NCBI RefSeq assembly: GCF_028023675.1
Contig: NZ_JAQIOZ010000006.1
Location: forward strand, 186,001-250,000
Length of the DNA: 64,000 bases
Direction: 5' to 3'
Source of the DNA: Primorskyibacter aestuariivivens
GTDB taxonomy: Bacteria > Pseudomonadota > Alphaproteobacteria > Rhodobacterales > Rhodobacteraceae
The notes under the pieces are model-generated. The model saw only the letters and a program-made list of their open reading frames with translations, ran no database searches and was not told the DNA's origin. This document shows positions 23,963 to 32,215 of the stretch, in pieces. Every line of letters starts with the position of its first letter. The stretch's first letter is position 1. The position numbers and the translations under genes were made by a program.

Positions 23963-26900
23963 TTGCGCTTTCACAAACTGCGCCTCACAGGCTTTAAAAG
24001 CTTTGTTGATCCCACCGATCTGATGATCGGCGATGGGCTGACTGGCGTGGTTGGTCCGAACGGCTGTGGGAAATCCAATCTGCTTGAAGCGTTGCGCTGG
24101 GTGATGGGGGAAAACCGTCCCAAGGCGATGCGCGGCGGCGGCATGGAGGATGTGATCTTTGCCGGGGCGGCGTCACGGCCCGCGCGCAACTTTGCCGAGG
24201 TCTCTCTGCATATCGACAACTCGGATCGTCTGGCCCCGGCGGGGTTCAACGACAGCGACGCGCTTGAGATCGTGCGCCGGATCACCCGTGATGTGGGCTC
24301 TGCCTATAAGGCCAATGGCAAGGATACGCGGGCGCGTGACGTGCAGATGCTCTTTGCCGACGCCTCGACCGGCGCGCATTCGCCCGCGTTGGTCCGGCAA
24401 GGGCAGATCAGCGAGTTGATCAACGCCAAACCCAAGAACCGTCGTCGTATCCTTGAGGAAGCGGCCGGGATTTCCGGGCTGTATCAGCGCCGTCATGAGG
24501 CCGAGCTGAAGCTGAAGAGCACCGAGACCAATTTGACTCGCGTCGATGATGTGATCGAACAGTTGGCTGCGCAACTGGCGCAACTGGCGCGGCAAGCGCG
24601 TCAGGCGGCGCGCTATCGCGCGATTGGCGAAGAGCTTCGGCAGGCAGAGGGGCTTTTGCTGTACCGCCGCTGGAAAGAAGCGGACGAAGCGCGGCAAAGG
24701 GCCGAAGAGGCGCTGCGCGAAAAGCTGACCGGTGCGGCACAGGCGGAAAAAGCGGCGCGCGAAGCGGCCAAGCTGCGCGAGCAATGTGACGAAGCGCTGC
24801 CACCGCTGCGCGAGGAAGAAGCGATTGCGGCCGCGATCCTGCAACGGCTCAGCGTGCAACGTGACACTCTGGCCGATCAGGAAACCACCGCGCGTGACAA
24901 GATTGCGACGCTGCAAAATCGCATTGCCCAACTGGTGCATGACATTGACCGCGAGGCCGGGCTGAACCGCGATGCGGGCGAGACGATCGAGCGGCTGGAA
25001 TGGGAAGCGCGGGAACTGGCCAAGGCCGGTGACGGTCATGACGACCGCATGTCCGAGGCCACCGAGGCGGCGCAGGAAGCGGCATCGGTCCTGTCCGAGC
25101 GCGAGGCCGATCTGGCCCAACAGACCGAGGATGTGGCGCGGCTGGCCGCGCGGCACCAATCGGCGCAGCGGATGCTGTCGGACAGCGAAAAGCAGCAGCA
25201 GCGCAGCGATGAGCAGGCACAAAAGGCACGCGCAGGTGTCGAGGAAAGCCGCGCCAGGCTGGAGCAGGCGGCGCAGGATCAGGTTACGGCAGAAGAGGCC
25301 GAGGCCCGCGCCCGCGAAATGGCGCAGCGCGCCGAAGACGCTCTGGCCGCCGCCGACGAGGCCCGCGCCGAGGCGCAATCGCGCGAGGCCGAGGCCCGCG
25401 CAGAACGCTCCGAGGCCGAGGGTGAGGCCAATGCGCTGCGCGCCGAGACTCAGGCTTTGGCGAAACTCCTGGAGCGTGACACCGCCGAGGGCGGGCAGAT
25501 CATGGACCGGTTGCAGGTGGAGCAGGGCTTTGAAAAGGCGCTGGGCGCGGCTCTGGCCGATGATCTGCGCGCCCCCGAAGTGCATGGCGATGGCCCGTCG
25601 GGTTGGACCGTGCTGCCCGATTACGATGCGGCGCAGCCCCTGCCCGGGGGGGTAACTCCGCTGAGCAATCATGTCTCGGTGCCCGATGTTCTGGCCCGTC
25701 GCATGGCGCAGATCGGTCTGGTCGAGGCCGATGACGGGGCGCGGTTGCAGCCCCTGTTGCAGCCGGGGCAGCGGCTGGTCAGCCTTGAGGGCGACCTGTG
25801 GCGCTGGGACGGCTATCGCGCCTGGGCCGAGGATGCGCCCTCGGCGGCCGCGCTGCGGCTGGAGCAACTGAACCGGCTGGAAGTGCTCAAGCAATCGCTG
25901 GAGCAGACGACAACGCGGATGGACGCCGCGCGGGCTGCGCATGAGGCGCTGATCCAGCGTTTGTCGGACCTGAGCCGCGCCGACAAAGAGGCCCGCGAGG
26001 CACGGCGCGAAGCGGACCGGCAGGTCACAGAGGCGAGCCGCGCGTCAAGCCGGTCCGAAGCGGAAAAGAACCTCGCCGAGGGGCGGCTGGAAAGCCTTGG
26101 GCTGGCGCTGAAACGTCATGAGGAAGAGGCGCAGGCCGCCGCGTTGCAACTGCGCGAGGCCGAACGCGCGGTGGCCGACCTGCCGGATCTTGAGGCGGCG
26201 CGCGCACTGGTCGAAGACGTCAAGATGACAGTCGAAGCGGCGCGCATGACGATGATGTCCCGTCGCTCCGCGCTTGATGAGCTGCGCCGCGAAGGCGAGG
26301 CGCGCACGCGGCGGTCACAGCAGGTGACCAAGGATCTGTCGGGGTGGCGGCACCGTTTGGAAACGGCGGAAAAACGCAGTGCAGAGCTGCATGACCGCAA
26401 ACAGGCCAGCGAAGATGAGTTGGAGACCGCGTCGCGAGTGCCCGAAGAGATTGCGGCGCAGCGCGAGGAACTGGCCGACGCCATTGCGCAGGCCGAAGAT
26501 CGGCGGTGTCGGGCGGCGGATGTGCTGGCCAAAGCGGAGACGGCGCTGCGCACCGCAGAACATGCAGAGCGGGAAGCCGAGCGACTGGCCTCTGAAGCGC
26601 GCGAGGCGCGGGCCGGGGCGCAGGCGCGGGCGGAATCGGCGTCCGAGAATGCCAGCGCCGCGGCGGAGCGTATCCGAGAGGAGCTTGAGACGACGCCTGA
26701 GAAATTGCTGAACAAGCTCGATACTGATCCGGAAAAAATGCCCGGTGCGGATGCGATCGAAGCAGATGTGAACCGGCTGAAGCGGCAGCGCGATGCGCTG
26801 GGTGCCGTGAACCTGCGCGCCGAGGAAGACGCGCGTGAGGTGCAGGAAGAGCATGACGGGTTGGTCAGCGAAAAGACCGATCTGGAAGAAGCGGTGCGCA

Positions 26901-27418
26901 CGCTGCGCAACGGGATTGCCAGTCTGAACCGCGAGGGGCGCGAACGGCTTTTGACCGCGTTCGAGCAGGTGAACAGCAACTTCTCGATGCTCTTCACCCA
27001 TCTGTTTGGCGGAGGCGAGGCAAACCTCGTGCTGGTCGAAAGCGATGACCCGCTTGAGGCAGGCCTTGAGATCATGTGCCAGCCGCCGGGCAAGAAGCTG
27101 TCGACCCTTTCGCTTCTTTCCGGCGGGGAACAGACGCTCACGGCGCTGGCGCTGATCTTTGCGGTGTTCCTGGCCAATCCTGCGCCGATCTGTGTGCTGG
27201 ACGAGGTGGACGCGCCCCTGGACGATGCCAACGTCACCCGGTTCTGTGATCTTCTGGACGAGATGTGCCGCCAGACCGAGACCCGGTTCCTGATCATCAC
27301 GCACCATGCGGTGACGATGGCGCGGATGGACCGGCTTTTCGGGGTGACGATGCAGGAGCAGGGGGTGAGCCAGCTTGTCTCCGTTGACCTCAAGAAAGCG
27401 GAGCGCATGGTCGCGTAA
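23963..27418 (+). CDS. smc: Chromosome segregation protein SMC
   Basis: A 1151-residue SMC ATPase that, with ScpA and ScpB, loops and organises the chromosome. Walker A is GPNGCGKS at residues 31-38. Coiled coils extend from about 165 to 490 and 660 to 1000. The hinge lies between (about 500-640). The C-terminal head has the signature LLSGGEQT and Walker B PICVLDEVDAPLDDANV near 1075-1092. Start is TTG (23963), because the family N-terminus MRFxKLRLTGFKSF begins there and GGGGA lies 7 bp upstream. ScpA/ScpB are not in the window. Confidence 0.97.
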   Translation: MRFHKLRLTGFKSFVDPTDLMIGDGLTGVVGPNGCGKSNLLEALRWVMGENRPKAMRGGGMEDVIFAGAASRPARNFAEVSLHIDNSDRLAPAGFNDSDALEIVRRITRDVGSAYKANGKDTRARDVQMLFADASTGAHSPALVRQGQISELINAKPKNRRRILEEAAGISGLYQRRHEAELKLKSTETNLTRVDDVIEQLAAQLAQLARQARQAARYRAIGEELRQAEGLLLYRRWKEADEARQRAEEALREKLTGAAQAEKAAREAAKLREQCDEALPPLREEEAIAAAILQRLSVQRDTLADQETTARDKIATLQNRIAQLVHDIDREAGLNRDAGETIERLEWEARELAKAGDGHDDRMSEATEAAQEAASVLSEREADLAQQTEDVARLAARHQSAQRMLSDSEKQQQRSDEQAQKARAGVEESRARLEQAAQDQVTAEEAEARAREMAQRAEDALAAADEARAEAQSREAEARAERSEAEGEANALRAETQALAKLLERDTAEGGQIMDRLQVEQGFEKALGAALADDLRAPEVHGDGPSGWTVLPDYDAAQPLPGGVTPLSNHVSVPDVLARRMAQIGLVEADDGARLQPLLQPGQRLVSLEGDLWRWDGYRAWAEDAPSAAALRLEQLNRLEVLKQSLEQTTTRMDAARAAHEALIQRLSDLSRADKEAREARREADRQVTEASRASSRSEAEKNLAEGRLESLGLALKRHEEEAQAAALQLREAERAVADLPDLEAARALVEDVKMTVEAARMTMMSRRSALDELRREGEARTRRSQQVTKDLSGWRHRLETAEKRSAELHDRKQASEDELETASRVPEEIAAQREELADAIAQAEDRRCRAADVLAKAETALRTAEHAEREAERLASEAREARAGAQARAESASENASAAAERIREELETTPEKLLNKLDTDPEKMPGADAIEADVNRLKRQRDALGAVNLRAEEDAREVQEEHDGLVSEKTDLEEAVRTLRNGIASLNREGRERLLTAFEQVNSNFSMLFTHLFGGGEANLVLVESDDPLEAGLEIMCQPPGKKLSTLSLLSGGEQTLTALALIFAVFLANPAPICVLDEVDAPLDDANVTRFCDLLDEMCRQTETRFLIITHHAVTMARMDRLFGVTMQEQGVSQLVSVDLKKAERMVA

Positions 27419-27473
27419 ACGTGTCCGGTGTGCCTGAGTGTTGCGGCTATGCTGTCGGCAAAAGGAGACCCCG

Positions 27474-27830
27474 ATGCGCGCCACGATCCTGTTGACCCTG
27501 TTGTTTGCCAGTCCCGCATTTGCCGAAAGCTGGGTTTTGCGCGACAGCGATACAGGCTTTGATCTGGCGGCGTTGGATGCCCGGCTGCGCGGTGAAATCC
27601 TGACTTTCTATGATGGTGGGAAATCCGAGTTTTACGAGGACGGGCGCTATACCTACACGTACGCCGATGATGGTGGGACGGGGTATGGCTATTTCGAGGT
27701 CATGGAAGACAGCCGCGTCTGCATCGAGTTCGTCAACGGGTTTTCGCGCTGTGATGCCTATGTCACCGATGCACAGGATCGGTTGGTGGTGATCACCGAG
27801 GCGGGGGATCGGTTTCCGGTCAGGGAGTGA
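27474..27830 (+). CDS. Small secreted protein of unknown function
   Basis: A 118-residue protein with a signal peptide ending SPAFA. The mature part is acidic and rich in Tyr/Asp/Gly, with two Cys (CIEFVNGFSRC) that could form a disulfide. The pattern of a short DGRYTYTYADDG strand and G-Y-F-E-V recalls small periplasmic beta proteins in Rhodobacteraceae without a known function. AAAGGAGA precedes the ATG at 27474. It lies 55 bp after smc and could be read from the same transcript. Confidence 0.6.
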   Translation: MRATILLTLLFASPAFAESWVLRDSDTGFDLAALDARLRGEILTFYDGGKSEFYEDGRYTYTYADDGGTGYGYFEVMEDSRVCIEFVNGFSRCDAYVTDAQDRLVVITEAGDRFPVRE

Positions 27831-27902
27831 GCGCTGGGTTGAGACCTGGTTAAGAATTCATCTCTACTTTGATTCGTGTCGCAACAAATGTCGGCACAAG
27901 GA

Positions 27903-27916
27903 GGTGATGACACTGA
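27903..27916 (+). repeat. Direct repeat, left copy
   Basis: GGTGATGACACTGA occurs here and again at 28056-28069. Both copies continue, after a few different bases, with a similar CACTTT(T)CGCAA stretch, so the duplicated unit is about 30 bp long. The left copy contains the start codon of the 31-residue ORF. Confidence 0.8.
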
Positions 27917-28002
27917 GTGAAGGCACTTTTCGCAAATGGATGGTGATACTGGCAGCGCTTTCGCTGCTCATCGCAATCATCCGACTGTTGGCAGGGCCGT
28001 AA
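27907..28002 (+). CDS. Possible 31-residue hydrophobic membrane peptide
   Basis: A 31-codon frame whose product has a short polar start (TLSEGTFRK) and one hydrophobic helix (WMVILAALSLLIAIIRLLAG). A match of 11 bases to the 16S rRNA 3' end, AAGGAGGTGAT, runs into the ATG, leaving too little spacing for ideal initiation, so the true start may be slightly downstream. A strong terminator follows 16 bp after the stop, which supports a small independent transcript. Size and hydrophobicity resemble type I toxins and small membrane regulators, but no antitoxin RNA can be shown. Confidence 0.4.
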   Translation: MTLSEGTFRKWMVILAALSLLIAIIRLLAGP

Positions 28003-28018
28003 AAGTCCGAAAAAGAGA

Positions 28019-28054
28019 GGCCCGGCAGAGTAGCAGCTCTAGCGGGCCGTTTTT
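28019..28054 (+). terminator. Rho-independent terminator after the 31-residue ORF
   Basis: GGCCCG pairs with CGGGCC, an inner AGAG/CTCT stem sits inside, and GTTTTT follows. This is the best terminator in the 300-bp gap between the secreted-protein gene and the lytic transglycosylase gene. Confidence 0.85.
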
Positions 28055-28055
28055 C

Positions 28056-28069
28056 GGTGATGACACTGA
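28056..28069 (+). repeat. Direct repeat, right copy
   Basis: Second copy of GGTGATGACACTGA, directly after the terminator at 28019-28054. It has no following open frame, so it looks like a remnant of a duplication or a second regulatory site. Confidence 0.8.
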
Positions 28070-28128
28070 AAAACACTTTCGCAATTTCAAACTGTAGCAC
28101 AATTCCTAAGAATTGGTAAGCAGATCGT

Positions 28129-29307
28129 TCACAAACGGTTAAGTAGCCCCGGTGTCGGCCAGGCATCGGCGGGCAAGCCCAGCTTGACCTGTGCGTCCTG
28201 CACGGCGGCGCGGGTCTTGGCTCCCAGGATGCCATCGACATCCCCCACATCATATCCCATATCCTGCAACTTGCGCTGCAACTGCTTCATCTGCTCGCCC
28301 GACAGGCCCTGTTCCGGATTGCCCGCGTCGAACACGGCTTTACCCTCCAGCCGGTTGGCAAAATAGGCGGCGGTCATGACGTAGACAAAGCTCTTGTTCC
28401 ACTCGAAATAGACGTTGAAATTCGGATAGGCGAGGAATTTTGGCCCCTTGCGCCCCTGCGGCAGAACCAGCGCGGCGGGGAGTTCTGCCAGGTCACCCTC
28501 CCGGGGCTGAACGCCCATCGCGGCCCAGTCCGAGGCGGGGCGCTGTTGGTCCAGACCGGTCAGTGACCAATCGAAATCTGCAGGCACCTGCACCTCCTGA
28601 ATCCATGGCTCGCCCGCGCGCCAGCCCAGATCGCGCAGCATATTGGCCCCGGACAAAAGCGCATCAGGAGCAGAGGTTTTGAGCGTCACATGCCCGTCGC
28701 CGTCCCCATCAACGCCGTTGGTCAGGATGTCCTCGGGCAGCATCTGCACCATGCCGATCTCGCCCGCCCAGGCGCCGGTCGTGGTTCTTGGGTCGAAATC
28801 GTCGTTTTCATAAAGCTCGAGTGCCGCAAAGATCTGTGGCCGGAAAAGTTCCGGGCGACGACAGTCATGCGCGAGCGTGACCAGCGCGTTCAACGTGTTG
28901 AAATCGCCCTGGACCTGGCCGAAATCGGTCTCGAACGCCCAAAAGGCCAGCAGCACCCCGCGCGACACACCGAACTCGCGCTCCATCCGGTCGAACACCT
29001 CTGCATAGCGCCGGGCATTGGCACGGCCGTTATTAATACGGTTCTGGCTGATCAGGCGGCGGGCAAAATCGACAAAGGGAATCTGGAATACGCCCTGCCG
29101 CCGGTCGGCGCGCAATACGCTTTGATCCTGCCTGACGGATGAAAAGAACCGATCCACGGTGGCGGGTGCGTGACCTTTGCTGATTGCCTCGTCCTTCAGA
29201 GCGGCGACAAATCCCGAAAAGGACCCTCCGCATTGAGCCGACGCTGCCGAGGGCAAAGCGGCTGCAAGACAAAGGGAAAGCGCCTGAATATGGCGAAGAA
29301 ACGTCAT
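28129..29307 (-). CDS. Lytic murein transglycosylase (MltB family) with peptidoglycan-binding domain
   Basis: A 392-residue periplasmic enzyme that cleaves glycan strands and leaves 1,6-anhydro-MurNAc ends. The signal peptide ends SAASA; the mature N-terminus starts QCGG. The SLT_2 catalytic domain (about 30-310) has the catalytic Glu in FWAFETDFG near residue 118 and the motif GAWAGEIGMVQMLP. A C-terminal PG_binding_1 domain covers about 330-390 (LQRKLQDMGYDVGDVDGILG). The ATG at 29307 is set by the signal peptide. The anhydro-MurNAc kinase AnmK at 49648 can recycle its product. Confidence 0.92.
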   Translation of the reverse strand: MTFLRHIQALSLCLAAALPSAASAQCGGSFSGFVAALKDEAISKGHAPATVDRFFSSVRQDQSVLRADRRQGVFQIPFVDFARRLISQNRINNGRANARRYAEVFDRMEREFGVSRGVLLAFWAFETDFGQVQGDFNTLNALVTLAHDCRRPELFRPQIFAALELYENDDFDPRTTTGAWAGEIGMVQMLPEDILTNGVDGDGDGHVTLKTSAPDALLSGANMLRDLGWRAGEPWIQEVQVPADFDWSLTGLDQQRPASDWAAMGVQPREGDLAELPAALVLPQGRKGPKFLAYPNFNVYFEWNKSFVYVMTAAYFANRLEGKAVFDAGNPEQGLSGEQMKQLQRKLQDMGYDVGDVDGILGAKTRAAVQDAQVKLGLPADAWPTPGLLNRL

Positions 29308-29521
29308 GTAAACACCTGTTGGATCGTTGGTTTGGCGCAGCCTAGCATCCGTGGGCAGGCTGGCAAGCCGTGTTGTCGGCAACCGCAAAAACCCTGTGGC
29401 GGATTATCGCAGGGACCGCTTGGAAACGGGGATGTTTACCATTTGTTAGGGAAATTTCGCAGATAAATGGTCGTGGGACACGCTGAATAAATGCCGGGTT
29501 AATCGTCTGGAGGGCGGAGAC

Positions 29522-29914
29522 ATGCGTGTACTGATCGTCGAAGCAAATCTCAGCTTGGGATCGCTTTGGGCGCGCCATCTGGAACGGTTCGGCGCGCGCG
29601 TGGTTCTGACCCAAGGGCAGAGCGACGCTGTGCAAGCGCTTCAGGACCAGACATTCGAAATCATTGTGCTGAACCTGCAAATCGGGGATGGTGCGGCCTT
29701 TGCCGTGTCCGACTTTGCCAGTTTCAAGCAACCCGACGCGCGCGTGATCTTTGTCACGAATTCCCGGTTCTTCTCGGACGGCTCGATCTTTGAATTCAGC
29801 CCGAATGCCTGTGCGCTCGTGCCGGGAACAACGCGACCAGAGGATCTGGCCGCGTTGGTCGAACATCATGCTGCGGTGGGCAATACAGCGTCCCGGCCAT
29901 GCGGGGCGTCATAG
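29522..29914 (+). CDS. Atypical response-regulator receiver protein (no phosphoacceptor Asp)
   Basis: A 130-residue single receiver fold: strand 1 MRVLIVEAN, strand 3 FEIIVLNLQIGDG, strand 4 RVIFVTNSR. The acidic pair after strand 1 is EA, the expected phosphorylated Asp after strand 3 is Asn (VLNL), and the conserved Lys after strand 5 is replaced in ALVPGTT. Only the Thr in FVTNSR remains. It therefore cannot use normal Asp phosphorylation and must be constitutive or respond to binding. No output domain or kinase gene is nearby. Its 3' end overlaps the convergent reductase gene by 49 bp. Confidence 0.75.
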   Translation: MRVLIVEANLSLGSLWARHLERFGARVVLTQGQSDAVQALQDQTFEIIVLNLQIGDGAAFAVSDFASFKQPDARVIFVTNSRFFSDGSIFEFSPNACALVPGTTRPEDLAALVEHHAAVGNTASRPCGAS

Positions 29915-30861
29915 TTCAGCTCCGGACCAACCGGCACGATGCGATGCGGGTTGATGCTATTGTGGCTGTAATGGTAGTGACGCGATATGTGATCGAAATC
30001 CACGGTCTCTGCGACGCCGGGCCATTGGTATAGCTCGCGCAGATACGCCCAGAGCGCCGGGTAATCGACAATCCGGCTGCGATTGCATTTGAAATGCCCG
30101 TGATAGACCGGATCGAACCGGATCAGCGTGGTGAAGAGCCGCCAATCAGCCTCGGTCAGGCGGTCACCCATCAGATAGCGATTTGTGCTCAACCGCTCTT
30201 CAAGCCAATCCAGCGTTTCGAACAAAGGGTTCACCGCCGCGTCATAGGCCTCTTGGGTGGTGGCAAAGCCGGATTTATAAACACCGTTGTTCAGCGTGTC
30301 ATAGATGCGCGCATTGACCGGCTCGATGGCCGCGCGCAGGGCCGCGGGCCAATAGTCCTCATGATTGCCAGTGATCGCGTCGAAAGCCGAATTGAACATG
30401 CGGATGATCTCGGCGCTCTCATTGCTCACGATGGTTTCGCGCTGCGTGTCCCACAAAATCGGCACGGTCACGCGGCCGGATGCCTTTGGATCGGCCTTGA
30501 GATAGATGTCACGTGCAAAGGGCAGGCCGTATAGCTGATCGCCCGTCGCGCCGGGATAGCTGTCGTCAAATGTCCAGCCATCGCCCAGCATGTCGGGATG
30601 CACAACGGAGACGCCGATATGGTCTTCCAGACCTTTGAGATTGCGGAAAATCAGCGTCCGATGCGCCCAGGGACAGGCAAGGCTGACATAGAGATGGTAG
30701 CGTCCGCTTTCAGCCTTGAAACTGCCCTCACCAGACGGGCCCGCACTGCCGTCGGCGGTAACCCAGTTGCGGTATTTCGACGTGCTGCGCTTGAAGGCGC
30801 CTCCGGTGGATTTGGTGTCGTACCACTGATCGCGCCATTCACCGTCAACGAGAAGTCCCAT
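29866..30861 (-). CDS. Glutathionyl-hydroquinone reductase (YqjG/ECM4 family)
   Basis: A 331-residue xi-class glutathione S-transferase. The thioredoxin-fold N-terminal domain carries the catalytic Cys63 in SLACPWAHRTL, the signature of this class. The helical C-terminal domain runs from about 175 (conserved YxxFxxxR-type helix regions, NRYLMGDRLTEADWRLFTTLIRFD in part). It reduces glutathionyl-hydroquinones to free hydroquinones with glutathione in the cytoplasm. Length matches the family (about 320-330). Convergent with the receiver gene. Confidence 0.92.
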   Translation of the reverse strand: MGLLVDGEWRDQWYDTKSTGGAFKRSTSKYRNWVTADGSAGPSGEGSFKAESGRYHLYVSLACPWAHRTLIFRNLKGLEDHIGVSVVHPDMLGDGWTFDDSYPGATGDQLYGLPFARDIYLKADPKASGRVTVPILWDTQRETIVSNESAEIIRMFNSAFDAITGNHEDYWPAALRAAIEPVNARIYDTLNNGVYKSGFATTQEAYDAAVNPLFETLDWLEERLSTNRYLMGDRLTEADWRLFTTLIRFDPVYHGHFKCNRSRIVDYPALWAYLRELYQWPGVAETVDFDHISRHYHYSHNSINPHRIVPVGPELNYDAPHGRDAVLPTAA

Positions 30862-30981
30862 GAAATACCTCCTTTGGTTTCACTCAGGAGGTAACGCATC
30901 GCCGGGCAAAGAAAACCCGATTGAACGCGCAGGAGTTGCGCGTCAATGCACATTGGCTTGCGGCAGGGTTCTGTATGCGCG

Positions 30982-32160
30982 TTATTGCAGGTCGGCAAAG
31001 GCCTTTTGCAACCGCTCTACGGCCTCTTGGACATTGGCGCGTGGCGTTCCGATATTGAACCGCAGGAACGTTTCGCCCCCTTTGCCGAATGTCGGGCCGT
31101 GGTTGACGGCAATGCGGGCGTCCTTTTCCACCCGGCGCAGGAGTTCGTCCTTGTCCATGCCCGTGCCGCCGAAATCCACCCAGCTCAGATAGGTGGCCTC
31201 AAGCGGCATGGATGCCACGCCCGGAATGGCATTCAGCCCCGCGTCCAGCAATTTGCGATTGCCATCAAGATAGGCCACCAGCGCATCGACCCAGTCCGCG
31301 CCCTCGGGGCTATAGGCTGCGGTGGCCATGAAGACGCCAAAGGAATTGGGCGATTTGCCCAATGCCGCCATACGGCCCGCAAAGGCTTTGCGCAGTTCGG
31401 GGTCCGGAATGATCACGTTGCCGGAATGGCTGCCCGCGATGTTAAAGGTCTTGGTGGTGGCGGTCATCATGACCAGCCGGTCAAGGACGCTTTCGTCCAC
31501 AGTGGTCATCGGGATATGCGTGGCCCCCGGATAGACCAGATCATGGTGGATTTCATCCGACACCAGGATCAGATCATGCCGCTTGCAGAAATCGGCCACC
31601 CCCTGCAATTCCTCGCGCGTCCAGACGCGGCCGCCGGGATTATGCGGAGAACACAGGATGAGCATTTTCTCATTGCCTGTCATCTGCGCATCCCAGCTCT
31701 CGAAATCCATCTCGTAGCGGCCCGCATTATTCACAAGCTGGCATTCCACGACCTCGCGCTCGGCGGCGCGGATCACGCGGGCAAAGGCGTGGTAGACCGG
31801 GCTCATGACGACCACCCCGTCGCCCCGCCGTGTGAAGGTGTCGATGCACATGGCAGTACCGTTGACCAGCCCGTGCGTTGTAAAGATCCAGCCTGGGTCA
31901 ATCTCCCATCCATGGCGGTTTTTCATCCACCAGCCAATGGCCGCGCGATAATCGGTCTCGTCGCCAAGATAACCGTAGATTCCGTGATCCAGCATGGTCT
32001 GCAAAGCGTCCTGCACCACGCTGGGCGGGCGGAAATCCATGTCGGCCACCCACATGGCCAACCCGTCATCGGGCGAGACGCCATAGACCTTTTCCATCAT
32101 GTCCCATTTCGAGGAATGGGTGCCGCGGCGGTCGATGATCTCGTCAAAATTGGGGGACAT
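30982..32160 (-). CDS. patB: PatB/MalY-type pyridoxal-phosphate C-S lyase (aminotransferase fold I)
   Basis: A 392-residue PLP enzyme. The PLP lysine lies in TATTKTFNIAGSHSG and the cofactor loop in CSPHNPGGRVWTREEL; a DEIHHDLVY Asp binds the pyridine ring. MalY/PatB enzymes cleave cystathionine or other cysteine conjugates to pyruvate, ammonia and a thiol. ATG at 32160 follows CCGGAG; an earlier in-frame codon is less well placed. In roseobacters such lyases can feed sulfur metabolism, but the substrate is not shown here. Confidence 0.9.
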   Translation of the reverse strand: MSPNFDEIIDRRGTHSSKWDMMEKVYGVSPDDGLAMWVADMDFRPPSVVQDALQTMLDHGIYGYLGDETDYRAAIGWWMKNRHGWEIDPGWIFTTHGLVNGTAMCIDTFTRRGDGVVVMSPVYHAFARVIRAAEREVVECQLVNNAGRYEMDFESWDAQMTGNEKMLILCSPHNPGGRVWTREELQGVADFCKRHDLILVSDEIHHDLVYPGATHIPMTTVDESVLDRLVMMTATTKTFNIAGSHSGNVIIPDPELRKAFAGRMAALGKSPNSFGVFMATAAYSPEGADWVDALVAYLDGNRKLLDAGLNAIPGVASMPLEATYLSWVDFGGTGMDKDELLRRVEKDARIAVNHGPTFGKGGETFLRFNIGTPRANVQEAVERLQKAFADLQ

Positions 32161-32215
32161 TGGCAAACTCCGGTCGTTTGGTGCGACGCTACTCATTTTC
32201 AAACTGTGATCAAGA

